DNA from: an uncultured Pelagibacteraceae bacterium
Lineage (GTDB): Bacteria; Pseudomonadota; Alphaproteobacteria; Pelagibacterales; Pelagibacteraceae
Length of the DNA stretch: 46,110 nt
Assembly: GCA_902536975.1 (NCBI GenBank)
Contig: CACAZG010000003.1
Span: 1 to 46,110, forward strand
Reading direction: 5' to 3'
This document shows, piece after piece, positions 29,365 to 37,802 of the stretch (positions are counted from its first letter, which is position 1; each line of letters starts with the position of its first letter). Under the pieces are notes generated by a model that worked only from the letters and a program-made list of their open reading frames with translations, did not search any database and was not told the DNA's origin. Made by a program: the position numbers and the translations under genes.

Positions 29365-29976
29365 TTAAGCCTCTATCTTTTTTCTATTTTTAAATGCAGA
29401 TATAAGAGTACCATCATCTAAATTTTCGATTTCTCCGCCTACTGGTAAACCTTGGGCTAGTTTTGAAACTTTGACGTCAGTTTTTTTTAGACTGTCTTGA
29501 ATATAAAATGCTGTAGTTTGACCTTCTACAGTTGCGCTAGTTGCTAAAATTACTTCTTCAATATCATCTTTATTTATTCTTTCTATAAGAGAGTTAATAA
29601 GCAAGTCCTCTCTATTACTATTATTATTGTTTGAGAGAGTTCCTCCTAAAATATGGAAGTAACCTTGAAAAATTGAAGAACTTTCTATTGCCCACTGATC
29701 TGAAATATTTTCTACAACACAAATTTTATTATATTTTTTTTCTACTATTTCACAATTATTATAATTGCAGTTAATTGTATTAGGCTTCAATGTTCCACAA
29801 ATTTTACATCTAACAATATTTTTAAAAACTTCACTCAAATTTTGAGCCAAAGGCTTTAGTAACTCTTGTCGGTTATTAATCATTTTTAATATTATTCTTT
29901 TTGCAGACTTAGGTCCTAGCCCTGGTAACTTAGATATAAGTTTGATTAAATTTTCTATTTCAGGAATATTTTGCAT
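29365..29976 (-). CDS. recR: recombination protein RecR
   Basis: 203 residues, full length. An N-terminal helix-hairpin-helix (SKLPGLGPKSAKRI), a zinc finger from C57, C60, C70 and C75, and a Toprim domain from about residue 83. It acts with RecF and RecO in gap repair. It is the last gene of the conserved SRP RNA-dnaX-ebfC-recR unit; five bases separate it from ebfC. The zinc finger has a longer spacing between its cysteine pairs than the E. coli protein. Confidence 0.95.
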   Translation of the reverse strand: MQNIPEIENLIKLISKLPGLGPKSAKRIILKMINNRQELLKPLAQNLSEVFKNIVRCKICGTLKPNTINCNYNNCEIVEKKYNKICVVENISDQWAIESSSIFQGYFHILGGTLSNNNNSNREDLLINSLIERINKDDIEEVILATSATVEGQTTAFYIQDSLKKTDVKVSKLAQGLPVGGEIENLDDGTLISAFKNRKKIEA

Positions 29977-29981
29977 TTAAA

Positions 29982-30299
29982 TTATAAAGGCCACTTAAAT
30001 CCAGGTATTCCAAAATTTCCTGAGGCCTTAGAAATTTCCTCTGCAGTTTTTGATTTAAGTTGTGATTTTGCGTTATTATGTGCAGCAGTAATAAGATCTT
30101 CTAATATTACTTTTTCCTCTTTTAAAACATTTTCACTAAGTTTAATTGATATCATGGTTCCCTCTCCATTTAACGTAACCTTAACATCATTAGCTCCTGA
30201 GACACCTTCAACCTCAATCTTTTTAATATTTTCTTGGCTTTCTTTCATTTTACTTTCAATTTCTTTAGCTTTTTCCATTAATTTTGAAAAATCTGTCAT
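29982..30299 (-). CDS. YbaB/EbfC family nucleoid-associated protein
   Basis: 105 residues with the YbaB/EbfC layout: a charged N-terminal helix (LMEKAKEIESKMKES), a beta hairpin with VTLNGEGTMISIKL, then a helical C-terminus ending FGIPGFKWP. It binds DNA as a dimer. Its position between dnaX and recR is conserved across many bacteria. The start is one base after the dnaX stop. Confidence 0.95.
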   Translation of the reverse strand: MTDFSKLMEKAKEIESKMKESQENIKKIEVEGVSGANDVKVTLNGEGTMISIKLSENVLKEEKVILEDLITAAHNNAKSQLKSKTAEEISKASGNFGIPGFKWPL

Positions 30300-30300
30300 T

Positions 30301-31932
30301 CTAATCCTCCTTCAACTCAACATTTATTAATTCTGCATCAGGAAATGCTTCGATCACTTTTTTATAGGCTTCAGACTTTTTAACATCATCAAATTTTTTT
30401 TTCTCATCAATTTTATTTTTTTCTTTTTTTGAAATTTGTCCTTGGTTTTTTGATAGTGAGATAATCCATCTCTTAGATGTCCATTCGTAAAGTTTGTTAG
30501 ATAGATTTTTAATAAAGTCTTTGTCTAACTTTTCATTAAAAGATATTTCTATTAAACCCTCGGAAAATGAAACTAAATTTGTATTAGTTTCAAGCTCATA
30601 TTTAAGCTTAGCTTCTTTTCTCTCCGTACATAGATTTATCAAACTTTCAAATGAACCTATTTTAAGTTCATTAATTACTTCATCTTTATTTAAATTTGGT
30701 TCAATTTTTTCTTGTTGTGAAACATTTTTGATTTGATCTATTGTTTTACTTGTAATTTTTTTTTCAGATTCTTTAATTAAAGTATCAGGATTTTTTCCAG
30801 TAAAGCTTTCCTCAACATCCTTCTCCTTAAAACCTTTTATTCTCATTAATCTGAAAAGGAACATTTCAACCGATAAATTTGGATTTGAAACAATGTTAAT
30901 TTCCTCAATTGTATCAAGTGTAAATTGCCAAAAAAGGATTATGTCCTTTGAGTCTAAATTTTCAGATATTGAGGAAAGATTACTAAAATCTTGATCATTT
31001 AAAGAAAAATTATTTCCATCTAATTTTATAAAATTGATATTTTTTAGGTAGTATAAAACCTCAAGAAAATCATTCAAAAAAATTTTTGGATCTACACCAG
31101 AATCATAAATTTTTCTATACAGCTCAAATACTTTTTTTTCGTCACCACTAAACAGATTTTTAATTAATTCTATAAGAGAACTTTTGTCAAAATATCCGTA
31201 AATACTTTGTGCTTTATCTAGACTTAATTCCTCATCATTTTGATTGGCTACAAGTCCACGATCTAACAAAGATAATGCATCTCTAACAGATCCTTCTGAA
31301 ATTTTTACAATTAATTTTAAAGCTTCATCAGAAACTTTACCACCTTCTTTATCTTTAATCATTTTTATATAATTAAAAAGCTCATCAGATTTCACTCTAG
31401 AGAGGTCAAAGCGTTGACATCTCGATATTACTGTTACAGGTATTTTTTTTATTTCGGTTGTTGCAAAAATAAATTTTAAATATTTTGGTGGTTCCTCTAA
31501 TGTTTTTAAAAGTGCATTAAATGCTTGCTTACTTAACATATGAACCTCATCAATAATAAATATTTTATATTTAGCGGTTGTTGGTCCATATCTTGAAAAT
31601 TCAATAAGCTCTCTAACATCATCAACGCCGGTCTTACTTGCAGCATCCATTTCCAAAACATCAATATGATTTGAGTTTGTAATTGCATCACAGTTACTAC
31701 ATTTTTTCTTGCACATGTTTTCAATTCTATGCTCACAATTTAATGACTTTGCAACTATTCTTGCGAAAGTTGTTTTTCCTACTCCCCTAATACCTGTAAA
31801 CAAAAATGCATTAGGTGACTTGTCTGAAATTATTGAATTTTTAATTGTTTCAGCAATAACCTCTTGGCCAATTAAATCCTCAAATACTTGAGGTCTATAT
31901 TTTAAAGCTAGTACTTTTGAATTTTCTGTCAT
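30301..31932 (-). CDS. dnaX: DNA polymerase III subunit gamma/tau
   Basis: 543 residues from ATG 31932; an upstream in-frame TTG at 31947 lies inside the SRP RNA and is rejected. AAA+ clamp-loader ATPase: Walker A GIRGVGKT at 47-54, zinc-binding C66, C74, C78 and C81, DEVH at 128-131 and the SRC motif in VISRCQRFDL. The C-terminal part is Lys- and Glu-rich with a tau-like end. It loads the sliding clamp. The message begins directly after the SRP RNA, with only six bases between RNA end and start codon. Confidence 0.95.
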   Translation of the reverse strand: MTENSKVLALKYRPQVFEDLIGQEVIAETIKNSIISDKSPNAFLFTGIRGVGKTTFARIVAKSLNCEHRIENMCKKKCSNCDAITNSNHIDVLEMDAASKTGVDDVRELIEFSRYGPTTAKYKIFIIDEVHMLSKQAFNALLKTLEEPPKYLKFIFATTEIKKIPVTVISRCQRFDLSRVKSDELFNYIKMIKDKEGGKVSDEALKLIVKISEGSVRDALSLLDRGLVANQNDEELSLDKAQSIYGYFDKSSLIELIKNLFSGDEKKVFELYRKIYDSGVDPKIFLNDFLEVLYYLKNINFIKLDGNNFSLNDQDFSNLSSISENLDSKDIILFWQFTLDTIEEINIVSNPNLSVEMFLFRLMRIKGFKEKDVEESFTGKNPDTLIKESEKKITSKTIDQIKNVSQQEKIEPNLNKDEVINELKIGSFESLINLCTERKEAKLKYELETNTNLVSFSEGLIEISFNEKLDKDFIKNLSNKLYEWTSKRWIISLSKNQGQISKKEKNKIDEKKKFDDVKKSEAYKKVIEAFPDAELINVELKED

Positions 31933-31938
31933 TTCTAA

Positions 31939-32025
31939 GGAGACCAACCAACCTGGAAAATACTCACTACCCTTGCTATCTTTCGATCCTAGGGGATTTG
32001 TGGTAATACCACCTGACTGGCCTCC
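31939..32025 (-). ncRNA. ffs: signal recognition particle RNA (4.5S, small bacterial type)
   Basis: Read on the minus strand, 5' GGAGGCCAGTCAGG pairs with the 3' CCAGGTTGGTTGGTCTCC end in about 13 consecutive base pairs, forming one long hairpin. Its tip carries the SRP RNA signature: TAGG, a stem ATC/GAT closed by a GAAA tetraloop, then AGCA, matching AGG-UCC-GGAA-GGA-AGCA of 4.5S RNA, the Ffh-binding symmetric loop. The length is about 87 bases. The location directly upstream of dnaX matches the scr-dnaX order known from other bacteria. It has a strong promoter of its own. The ends are set by pairing and may be off by a few bases. Confidence 0.9.
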
Positions 32026-32031
32026 AACTTT

Positions 32032-32061
32032 ATTATATCAATAAAAATTTCTATTCTACAA
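32032..32061 (-). promoter_or_regulatory. promoter of SRP RNA and dnaX
   Basis: On the minus strand a perfect TATAAT (32032-32037) lies 18 bases after TTGTAG (32056-32061), and six bases before the predicted 5' end of the SRP RNA (32025). This is among the strongest sigma-70 matches in the window and fits a highly expressed stable RNA. It probably also serves dnaX-ebfC-recR. Confidence 0.75.
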
Positions 32062-32074
32062 GAAAGTTATAAAT

Positions 32075-32902
32075 TTATTTTTCTCTAAATTTATCAGATT
32101 TATAAACACCTAGAACGTGCATATCTTGGCAATGCAGACCTAATTCCTCAAGTGAGTTTTTAATTTTTGGAGATTCTATGTGTCCATCGATATCACATAG
32201 AAAAAAATATGAGGAAAACGAGTTTTTTTCAGGAAAACTTTGTAGTTTACTCATATTAACTCCATTGATTGCAAAACCTGATAATGCAGAATACAAGGCT
32301 GCTGGTTTACTTTTTAACTTAAATAATATTGATGTTATGTGACGATCGTCACTGAAATCTGGTTGAAAGATATCTTTTCCTAGTAACAAGAATCTAGTTA
32401 CGTTGTCTTTATCATCCTGTACATTTTCTTGTAAAATTTTTAGGCCATATATTTCAGCACTTAAACTTGAGGCGATTGCTGCCTTAGATTTGTCTTTTGT
32501 CTCTGAAACATATTTTGCTGAGCCGGCAGTATCAGCCCTTACATTTTCAATAAATTTTTTTTTCTTAATAAATCTTGAAGATTGACTTAAAGCTTGAGCA
32601 TGAGAGTAAACATCTTTTATATCACTTATGTTAGCTCCTCTTATTCCCAAAAGATTGTGATTAATTGGAAAAAAGTGTTCTGCATAAATATTTAATCTGT
32701 ATTTAAAAATTAAATATTCAACACCAATATTTCCAGTTGTTTTATTTGATTCTGGTATTAGAGATTTAATTGAACTATCTTCACTAGATCTTTCAAAACA
32801 TTCATCAAAAGTTTTACAAGGTAATGTTTCGCACTCTGGATACATTTTTTTGGCACAACTTTCACTATAGCTTCCTGCAACCCCTTGATAAGCAATTTTC
32901 AT
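32075..32902 (-). CDS. pheA: prephenate dehydratase
   Basis: 275 residues, a monofunctional enzyme without chorismate mutase. It makes phenylpyruvate for phenylalanine. The N-terminus IAYQGVAGSYSE and the catalytic TRF at 169-171 (DNVTRFLLLG) are intact. A C-terminal ACT domain starts at about 195; its ligand motif reads KLQSFPE where the classical form is ESRP, so phenylalanine feedback may be altered. It follows kdsB by three bases. The kdsB-pheA pair opposite a membrane cytochrome c is a typical alphaproteobacterial arrangement. Confidence 0.95.
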   Translation of the reverse strand: MKIAYQGVAGSYSESCAKKMYPECETLPCKTFDECFERSSEDSSIKSLIPESNKTTGNIGVEYLIFKYRLNIYAEHFFPINHNLLGIRGANISDIKDVYSHAQALSQSSRFIKKKKFIENVRADTAGSAKYVSETKDKSKAAIASSLSAEIYGLKILQENVQDDKDNVTRFLLLGKDIFQPDFSDDRHITSILFKLKSKPAALYSALSGFAINGVNMSKLQSFPEKNSFSSYFFLCDIDGHIESPKIKNSLEELGLHCQDMHVLGVYKSDKFREK

Positions 32903-32905
32903 AAT

Positions 32906-33643
32906 TTAATTTTTATATTCCATTATTTTTTTTAATTCCAGATAATCTTCATGTGTATCAACGCCAATTGGTCTGGTTTTTGCTAAACCAACATCTATAC
33001 TAATATTATTCTCAATTAATCTTAATTGTTCTAACTTTTCTATTTTTTCATTTTTCGTTTGCCTTAATTGAACAAATTTTTTTAAATAAGCAACATCATA
33101 AATATAAATACCAATATGATGGTAAATATTTTGTATAGTTTTACTTACCTCCCTAGAGAAGGAAACTGCAGTTGATAATTTATTTTCTCCAAGTTTCTCA
33201 TTTGTGATAACCTTTACAATATTTTTTTTTGATAGTAATCCTTCATTCTCTATTTCACAGGCTAAAGTTGAAACTTTTGATTTTTTTTCTATGGTCTTAG
33301 TTATAAGGTTATTGATATCTTGTATATCAAGCATAGGTTCATCTCCTTGAAGATTTACTACATACTCAATATTATCATTTTCTAGTTTTTGAAAAGCCTC
33401 AAAAATTCTATCAGTTCCTGTTTCATGATCACTTCGTGTTAAAATACATTTTCCGCCATTATTAGTTACCTCTTCAAATATTTCTTTATCACCAGTAGCA
33501 ACGTAACACTGACTAACTAATGATGATTTTGCAATCTTGAAAACATGATTAATAATAGAAATGTTATTTATTTTTAATAATGGTTTGTTTGGAAGCCTTG
33601 TTGCTGCTAATCTTGATGGAATTAAAATTACTGTATTGTCCAT
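32906..33643 (-). CDS. kdsB: 3-deoxy-manno-octulosonate cytidylyltransferase
   Basis: 245 residues. It activates KDO as CMP-KDO for lipopolysaccharide core synthesis. Visible motifs: IPSRLAATRLPNKPL at the nucleotide site, CYVATGD, RSDHETGTDRI and VVNLQGDEPML, plus a C-terminal GVDTHEDY. It links to kdsD and the lpt genes at 39653-42221. It diverges from the cytochrome c gene over 96 bases; a small hairpin lies in its leader (33658-33672). Confidence 0.96.
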   Translation of the reverse strand: MDNTVILIPSRLAATRLPNKPLLKINNISIINHVFKIAKSSLVSQCYVATGDKEIFEEVTNNGGKCILTRSDHETGTDRIFEAFQKLENDNIEYVVNLQGDEPMLDIQDINNLITKTIEKKSKVSTLACEIENEGLLSKKNIVKVITNEKLGENKLSTAVSFSREVSKTIQNIYHHIGIYIYDVAYLKKFVQLRQTKNEKIEKLEQLRLIENNISIDVGLAKTRPIGVDTHEDYLELKKIMEYKN

Positions 33644-33657
33644 AAATTAAGTATTAT

Positions 33658-33672
33658 GCGTCTTTCAGACGC
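33658..33672. other. short perfect hairpin in the kdsB-cytochrome c spacer
   Basis: GCGTCT-TTC-AGACGC is a 6-bp GC-rich inverted repeat with a three-base loop in very AT-rich DNA. It lies 14 bases before the kdsB start on the minus strand and 67 bases before the cytochrome gene. It could be an operator or an mRNA leader hairpin; it lacks a T run, so it is not an obvious terminator. Confidence 0.45.
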
Positions 33673-33739
33673 AATAATTAAAATTAAATTTAGTATTTTT
33701 TTTGTTTAACATGTTATACGAGTTTAATAATTAAAAATC

Positions 33740-34267
33740 ATGGACTCATTTGAAATAAATAAAATTGTAGCTGCAGTATTAGTTATTTTTATAGTTATAT
33801 TTGGAATTACCAAAATTTCTGATTACATCTATTACGTTGAGAAGCCAGCTCAATCTGCATATAAAGTTGAATTTGCTGAAACAGACACAAAAAAATCTAT
33901 TTCCGCACAAGAAGTTGACATAGCTGCTCTATTGGCAATGGGAAGTGTTGAGCATGGTAAAACAGTTTTCAAAAAGTGTAGTGCATGCCATTCTATCAAA
34001 AAAGGTGGACGAAATAATATTGGACCAGCGCTTTACAATGTATTAGGTCGTAACATGGGTGCATTAGAGGATTATAAATATTCTAAAGCATTGATAGCAT
34101 TTGGGAAAGATTGGACTTTTGAGGAAATGAATAGTTTTTTAATTAAACCAGCCTCTTATATTAAAGGAACAAAGATGGCTTTTGCAGGATTAAAAAAAGA
34201 AAAAGATAGAGCGTCAGTTATATTATATATGAATGCAAATGCAGACAGTCCATTAGAATTACCTTAA
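33740..34267 (+). CDS. membrane-anchored c-type cytochrome (CycM-like)
   Basis: 175 residues. An N-terminal uncleaved membrane helix (about residues 9-25) tethers a periplasmic class I cytochrome c with heme motif CSACH (C80, C83, H84) and probable axial methionine M146 in KGTKMAF. CycM-type cytochromes of this size carry electrons to the terminal oxidase in alphaproteobacteria. It sits opposite kdsB-pheA as in related genomes. Its end overlaps the convergent argF by nine bases. Confidence 0.92.
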   Translation: MDSFEINKIVAAVLVIFIVIFGITKISDYIYYVEKPAQSAYKVEFAETDTKKSISAQEVDIAALLAMGSVEHGKTVFKKCSACHSIKKGGRNNIGPALYNVLGRNMGALEDYKYSKALIAFGKDWTFEEMNSFLIKPASYIKGTKMAFAGLKKEKDRASVILYMNANADSPLELP

Positions 34268-35191
34268 TTTATCAAAGCAATATAATAATATACTTTTTTG
34301 AACATAAACCCTATTAAGAGCTTGCTCCCATACTTTTGACTGCTTTCCTAAAAAAACTTCATCTGTAACCTCATTACCTCTTGGAAGACAATGTAAAAAT
34401 ATTGCATTTTTCTTTGCAAGACTCATTGTTTTAGCATCAACTTTAAAATTTTTAAATGATTTAAGTTTCTTTCTCTTATTTACCTTATCATTCAATGAAA
34501 TGATCTTATCTGTCATAACCACATCACAATTTTTAACTGCTAATTCTTTTTTATTAAAAATTTTTATTTTTCCATTTTTCTTTTTTATCAAGGGGATTAG
34601 TGCTTTATTTGGTTGGTAGTCTTTAGGACATGCAATATTTAAAGGTATTGAAAATTTTACACACACCTCAATAAGACTATTCATCATATTATTACTAGCA
34701 TCACCAATCCAACATAGCTTTAATTTAGAAATACTTTTCTTTTTGATTTCCTGAATTGTAAAAATATCTGACAAAACTTGCGTTGGATGTGATGATGGAC
34801 TTAATCCATTTATAATTGGTATTTTAGAAAACTTTTTAAATTCATTTAACTTCTTATCCGAGTCAGTTCTTAACATAAAAGCATTTCCATAAGTTGATAA
34901 AATTTTTGATGTATCTGATATACTTTCACCTCCAATTCCTAGATGTAATTCCTCAGGCCTTAAAGTTAAAGAGCCACCACCCAATTGTTTAATTGCTAAA
35001 TAAAAACTTAGTCTAGTTCTTAGGCTAGACTTTTCAAACATTTGTAAAAGAATTTTACCCTTCAAAGGGACATCTTTATCAGGATCCAATGTATTTAATT
35101 TTTTTCTTTTTGCTTTTCTTTTTTTTGCGTCAGATATAATTTTCTTGAGATGTTTTACTGGGATATCTTTTATATGAAGGAAGTTATTCAT
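34259..35191 (-). CDS. argF: ornithine carbamoyltransferase
   Basis: 310 residues. It makes citrulline from ornithine and carbamoyl phosphate. The carbamoyl-phosphate loop is SLRTR at 56-60 (STRTR in most), HPTQ is at 135-138 and the HCLPRG motif lies near 270. It overlaps argD upstream by one base (TAATG), so the two arginine enzymes are co-translated. The stop region overlaps the convergent cytochrome gene. Confidence 0.95.
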   Translation of the reverse strand: MNNFLHIKDIPVKHLKKIISDAKKRKAKRKKLNTLDPDKDVPLKGKILLQMFEKSSLRTRLSFYLAIKQLGGGSLTLRPEELHLGIGGESISDTSKILSTYGNAFMLRTDSDKKLNEFKKFSKIPIINGLSPSSHPTQVLSDIFTIQEIKKKSISKLKLCWIGDASNNMMNSLIEVCVKFSIPLNIACPKDYQPNKALIPLIKKKNGKIKIFNKKELAVKNCDVVMTDKIISLNDKVNKRKKLKSFKNFKVDAKTMSLAKKNAIFLHCLPRGNEVTDEVFLGKQSKVWEQALNRVYVQKSILLYCFDKLR

Positions 35192-36360
35192 TAATTTTTA
35201 TAATGTTTGCAAACTTTATTTATGATTTTCAAAGCCATATCAATTTCTTTTTTATTTACATTTAGAGGTGGCAAAATTCTTATTACATTTTCACCCGCTC
35301 TAATAGTCAACAATTTATTTTTAAGTAAATCATCAATAAATTTGGTCTGGTCGTAATGAAGTTGAATTCCTAAAATAAGTCCTACACCTCTAATTTCTTT
35401 AATAATTTTTGGAAAATTACTTTTTATTTTATTTAATTCTGAAATAAAATACCTTGAATTGCTTTTAACTCTTGAAAGAAAACCCTTTTTAAAAATTTCA
35501 TCCATAACAGCATTACCAACTGACATAGCAAGTGGGTTTCCACCAAAAGTAGATCCATGAGTACCAGGAATCATGGCCTTAGAAACTTTTTTTGTCATCA
35601 AAACAGCGCCTAATGGAAAACCACCTCCTATTCCTTTGGCTATTGGTACTATATCTGGCTTAATGTTTGCATATTCGTAAGAAAAAAACTTACCAGATCT
35701 GCCTATTCCACATTGAACCTCATCTAAAATTAGAAGAATTTTTTTCTTATCACAAATCTTTCTAATTTCTTTTAAACACCAAGTAGGTATTACTTTTATA
35801 CCCCCTTCACCCATTATTGGTTCAATCATTATAGCAGCGGTTTTATTAGTAATCTTTTTTTTTAGTTCAACATGATTTCCAAATTCAAAATGATCAAAAC
35901 CACCTACTTTAGGGCCAAATCCCTCTACCATTTTTTTTGAACCACTAGCGTTTATTGCTGCAATAGTTCTACCATGAAAAGAATTTTTTATACATAAAAT
36001 CCTATTCTTCTTTGACTGACCTATGGAATAGAAATATCTTCTAGCAACTTTTATCGCTGCTTCTGTAGCCTCAGCACCACTATTTTGGAAAATAACTGCG
36101 CTAGCAAAAGTTTTTCTTGTTAACTTTCTAGCTAACTCTTCTCCCTCAGGAATTTTAAAAGAGTTTGAGACATGCCAAAGTTTATTTGATTGTTTATTTA
36201 TAGCTTTAACGAGATTTGGATTAGTATGCCCAAGTGAATTTACAGCAATACCTTGAACAAAATCTAAAAATTTTGCTCCATCTTTTGTAAACAAAAAAGA
36301 ACCTCTACCTTTACTAAAGGAAAGATTTCTTCTTTTATAATTTTTAGCTAAAGAACTCAT
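35191..36360 (-). CDS. argD: acetylornithine aminotransferase
   Basis: 389 residues, a class III PLP aminotransferase. The PLP lysine is K242 in IAKGIGGGFPLGAV; FQNSGAEATEAAIK and LDEVQCGIGRSG are intact. It makes N-acetylornithine, the substrate of ArgJ. Paired with argF downstream; upstream, an ABC-2 permease gene ends six bases before its start. Confidence 0.94.
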   Translation of the reverse strand: MSSLAKNYKRRNLSFSKGRGSFLFTKDGAKFLDFVQGIAVNSLGHTNPNLVKAINKQSNKLWHVSNSFKIPEGEELARKLTRKTFASAVIFQNSGAEATEAAIKVARRYFYSIGQSKKNRILCIKNSFHGRTIAAINASGSKKMVEGFGPKVGGFDHFEFGNHVELKKKITNKTAAIMIEPIMGEGGIKVIPTWCLKEIRKICDKKKILLILDEVQCGIGRSGKFFSYEYANIKPDIVPIAKGIGGGFPLGAVLMTKKVSKAMIPGTHGSTFGGNPLAMSVGNAVMDEIFKKGFLSRVKSNSRYFISELNKIKSNFPKIIKEIRGVGLILGIQLHYDQTKFIDDLLKNKLLTIRAGENVIRILPPLNVNKKEIDMALKIINKVCKHYKN

Positions 36361-36366
36361 TTTGAA

Positions 36367-37179
36367 TTATGATTTAATTTTATAACCTTTATGTACTAAA
36401 ATGTATGCAAAATATGTTATTAACAAACTTAGAAAGCTTAATAAAGAAATACCAAATATTATAGAACCATCTAATTGTCCAATGAATGAGTATCTAAATC
36501 CATCTATCATATGAAAAAAAGGATTATAATTACTTACAATTTTCAAAAAACTAGGTAATCTATCTATGCTATAGAAAGTTCCACTTAAAAAACTTAAAGG
36601 TACTATTATAAAATTTGTAACTGTACTCATTTGGTCAAATTTATCTGCGTATAATCCAACAATTACACCTAATGATCCCATAAACAATCCACCTAGGAAC
36701 AAATAAATAAACCACAAGAAATAATTTTGTACTGACAAATCAATAAAAAAAATGAATATTAAAGTTGAAGCTGAAGCAATCAGAAAACCTCTTGCTGCAG
36801 AAGCAAATGTTATCGCGAATACTACTTCAAATGACGACAATGGACTATGAACTACGTCTGTTATAGTACCCATCATTTTACCCATCATTAAAGAAGAGCT
36901 TGAATGTGCAAAACTTTGTTGAATTACTTGCATCATTATCAAACCACTTGCTAAAAATTTTATGTATGGAACTCCTAGCACGTCATTTCTTTGATCTCCA
37001 ATTGCTAAAGAAATTACAATTAAAAATAATATACTTGTTAGTATTGGGCCAAATAGAGTTTGGCCTGAAACTGTTAAAAATCTTAATACTTCTTTTTTAA
37101 ACAATGAATATGTGCCTATCCAATTAATTATTCCAAATCTTCTAGAACCAATTTGATATTTTTTCTGTAATTCAACCAT
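36367..37179 (-). CDS. ABC-2 type transporter permease
   Basis: 270 residues with about six membrane helices and the ABC-2 family pattern (an LRFLTVSGQTLFGPILTSILF start, FLSGTFYSIDRLPSFLKIVSNYNPFFHMIDGFRY near the end), close to the YadH subgroup. It would export a lipid, polysaccharide or drug, but the substrate is unknown. No matching ATPase gene is next to it, so its motor must be encoded elsewhere. It heads the permease-argD-argF run and diverges from gcrA over 127 bases. Confidence 0.88.
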   Translation of the reverse strand: MVELQKKYQIGSRRFGIINWIGTYSLFKKEVLRFLTVSGQTLFGPILTSILFLIVISLAIGDQRNDVLGVPYIKFLASGLIMMQVIQQSFAHSSSSLMMGKMMGTITDVVHSPLSSFEVVFAITFASAARGFLIASASTLIFIFFIDLSVQNYFLWFIYLFLGGLFMGSLGVIVGLYADKFDQMSTVTNFIIVPLSFLSGTFYSIDRLPSFLKIVSNYNPFFHMIDGFRYSFIGQLDGSIIFGISLLSFLSLLITYFAYILVHKGYKIKS

Positions 37180-37306
37180 AAGTATTTATTAATAAACAAT
37201 TTTTTTAATAATTGTTAAAAAACAGAAAAAAAAGCTTGTTTGTATCTTTTTATTATGATTACAAGATAGTGTTATATAAAAAATTTACAGTACTAAATAT
37301 AGGCAT
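37180..37306. promoter_or_regulatory. divergent AT-rich spacer between ABC-2 permease and gcrA
   Basis: 127 bases with long A and T runs. TGTTATAT near 37272 resembles an extended -10 box for gcrA, with no good -35. I saw no GANTC methylation site and no exact TTAA-N7-TTAA CtrA site. The permease promoter must also lie here. Confidence 0.35.
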
Positions 37307-37801
37307 ATGAGTTGGACAGATGAAAAAGTTAATAAACTTAAAGATCTTTGGGGCAAGGGTCAGACCGCCAGTCAAATCGCTGAGATAATTGGTGGGGTAA
37401 GTAGAAATGCGGTAATTGGTAAAGCGCATAGACTAAATTTGTCTGCCAAAATTAAAACTAGATCTACGGTTTCAAATAATAATGCCGGGTCTGTCACTAC
37501 AAATAACAATTTAAAAAAAGGTACTAGAAAAAATAGATTTAGATCTTTACTCCTAGACAAAAATTTTGAGCCAGCCAAAAATTTACATTTAGAAGATTTG
37601 AATGAGCATACTTGTAAATACATGGAGGGACATCCAGATGAAAAAGATTCATCATTTTGTGGGAGGAAAACTGTTGAAAAATTTTCTTATTGTCCGTTAC
37701 ACCTAATGATAGTTTTTCAGCCAAAGGGTAAAAAAGATGATGTTGTAGAAAAAGAGGACGAAGTACCAAAATTTATTCAAAAAAAGGTTAAATCTGCATA
37801 A
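37307..37801 (+). CDS. gcrA: GcrA-family cell cycle regulator
   Basis: 164 residues. The N-terminal helix-turn-helix MSWTDEKVNKLKDLWGKGQTASQIAEIIGGVSRNAVIGKAHRL is diagnostic; the C-terminal sigma-factor-binding part keeps TCKYMEGHP..FCG and YCPLH, followed by FQP. In Caulobacter GcrA works with RNA polymerase sigma-70 at GANTC-methylated promoters. Its place beside argD-argF is also seen in other alphaproteobacteria. It ends one base before the convergent SHOCT gene. Confidence 0.94.
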   Translation: MSWTDEKVNKLKDLWGKGQTASQIAEIIGGVSRNAVIGKAHRLNLSAKIKTRSTVSNNNAGSVTTNNNLKKGTRKNRFRSLLLDKNFEPAKNLHLEDLNEHTCKYMEGHPDEKDSSFCGRKTVEKFSYCPLHLMIVFQPKGKKDDVVEKEDEVPKFIQKKVKSA

Positions 37802-37802
37802 C

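Noticed and set aside
29971..30330. Open frame of 119 codons opposite ebfC
   Set aside because: Covers the conserved EbfC gene in antisense, with no evidence of its own.
31933..31947. Upstream TTG start for dnaX
   Set aside because: It falls within the predicted SRP RNA stem, and the conserved protein begins at ATG 31932.
37180..37306. TTAA repeats resembling a CtrA site before gcrA
   Set aside because: The spacing is TTAA-N6-TTAA rather than N7, and TTAA is very common in DNA this AT-rich.
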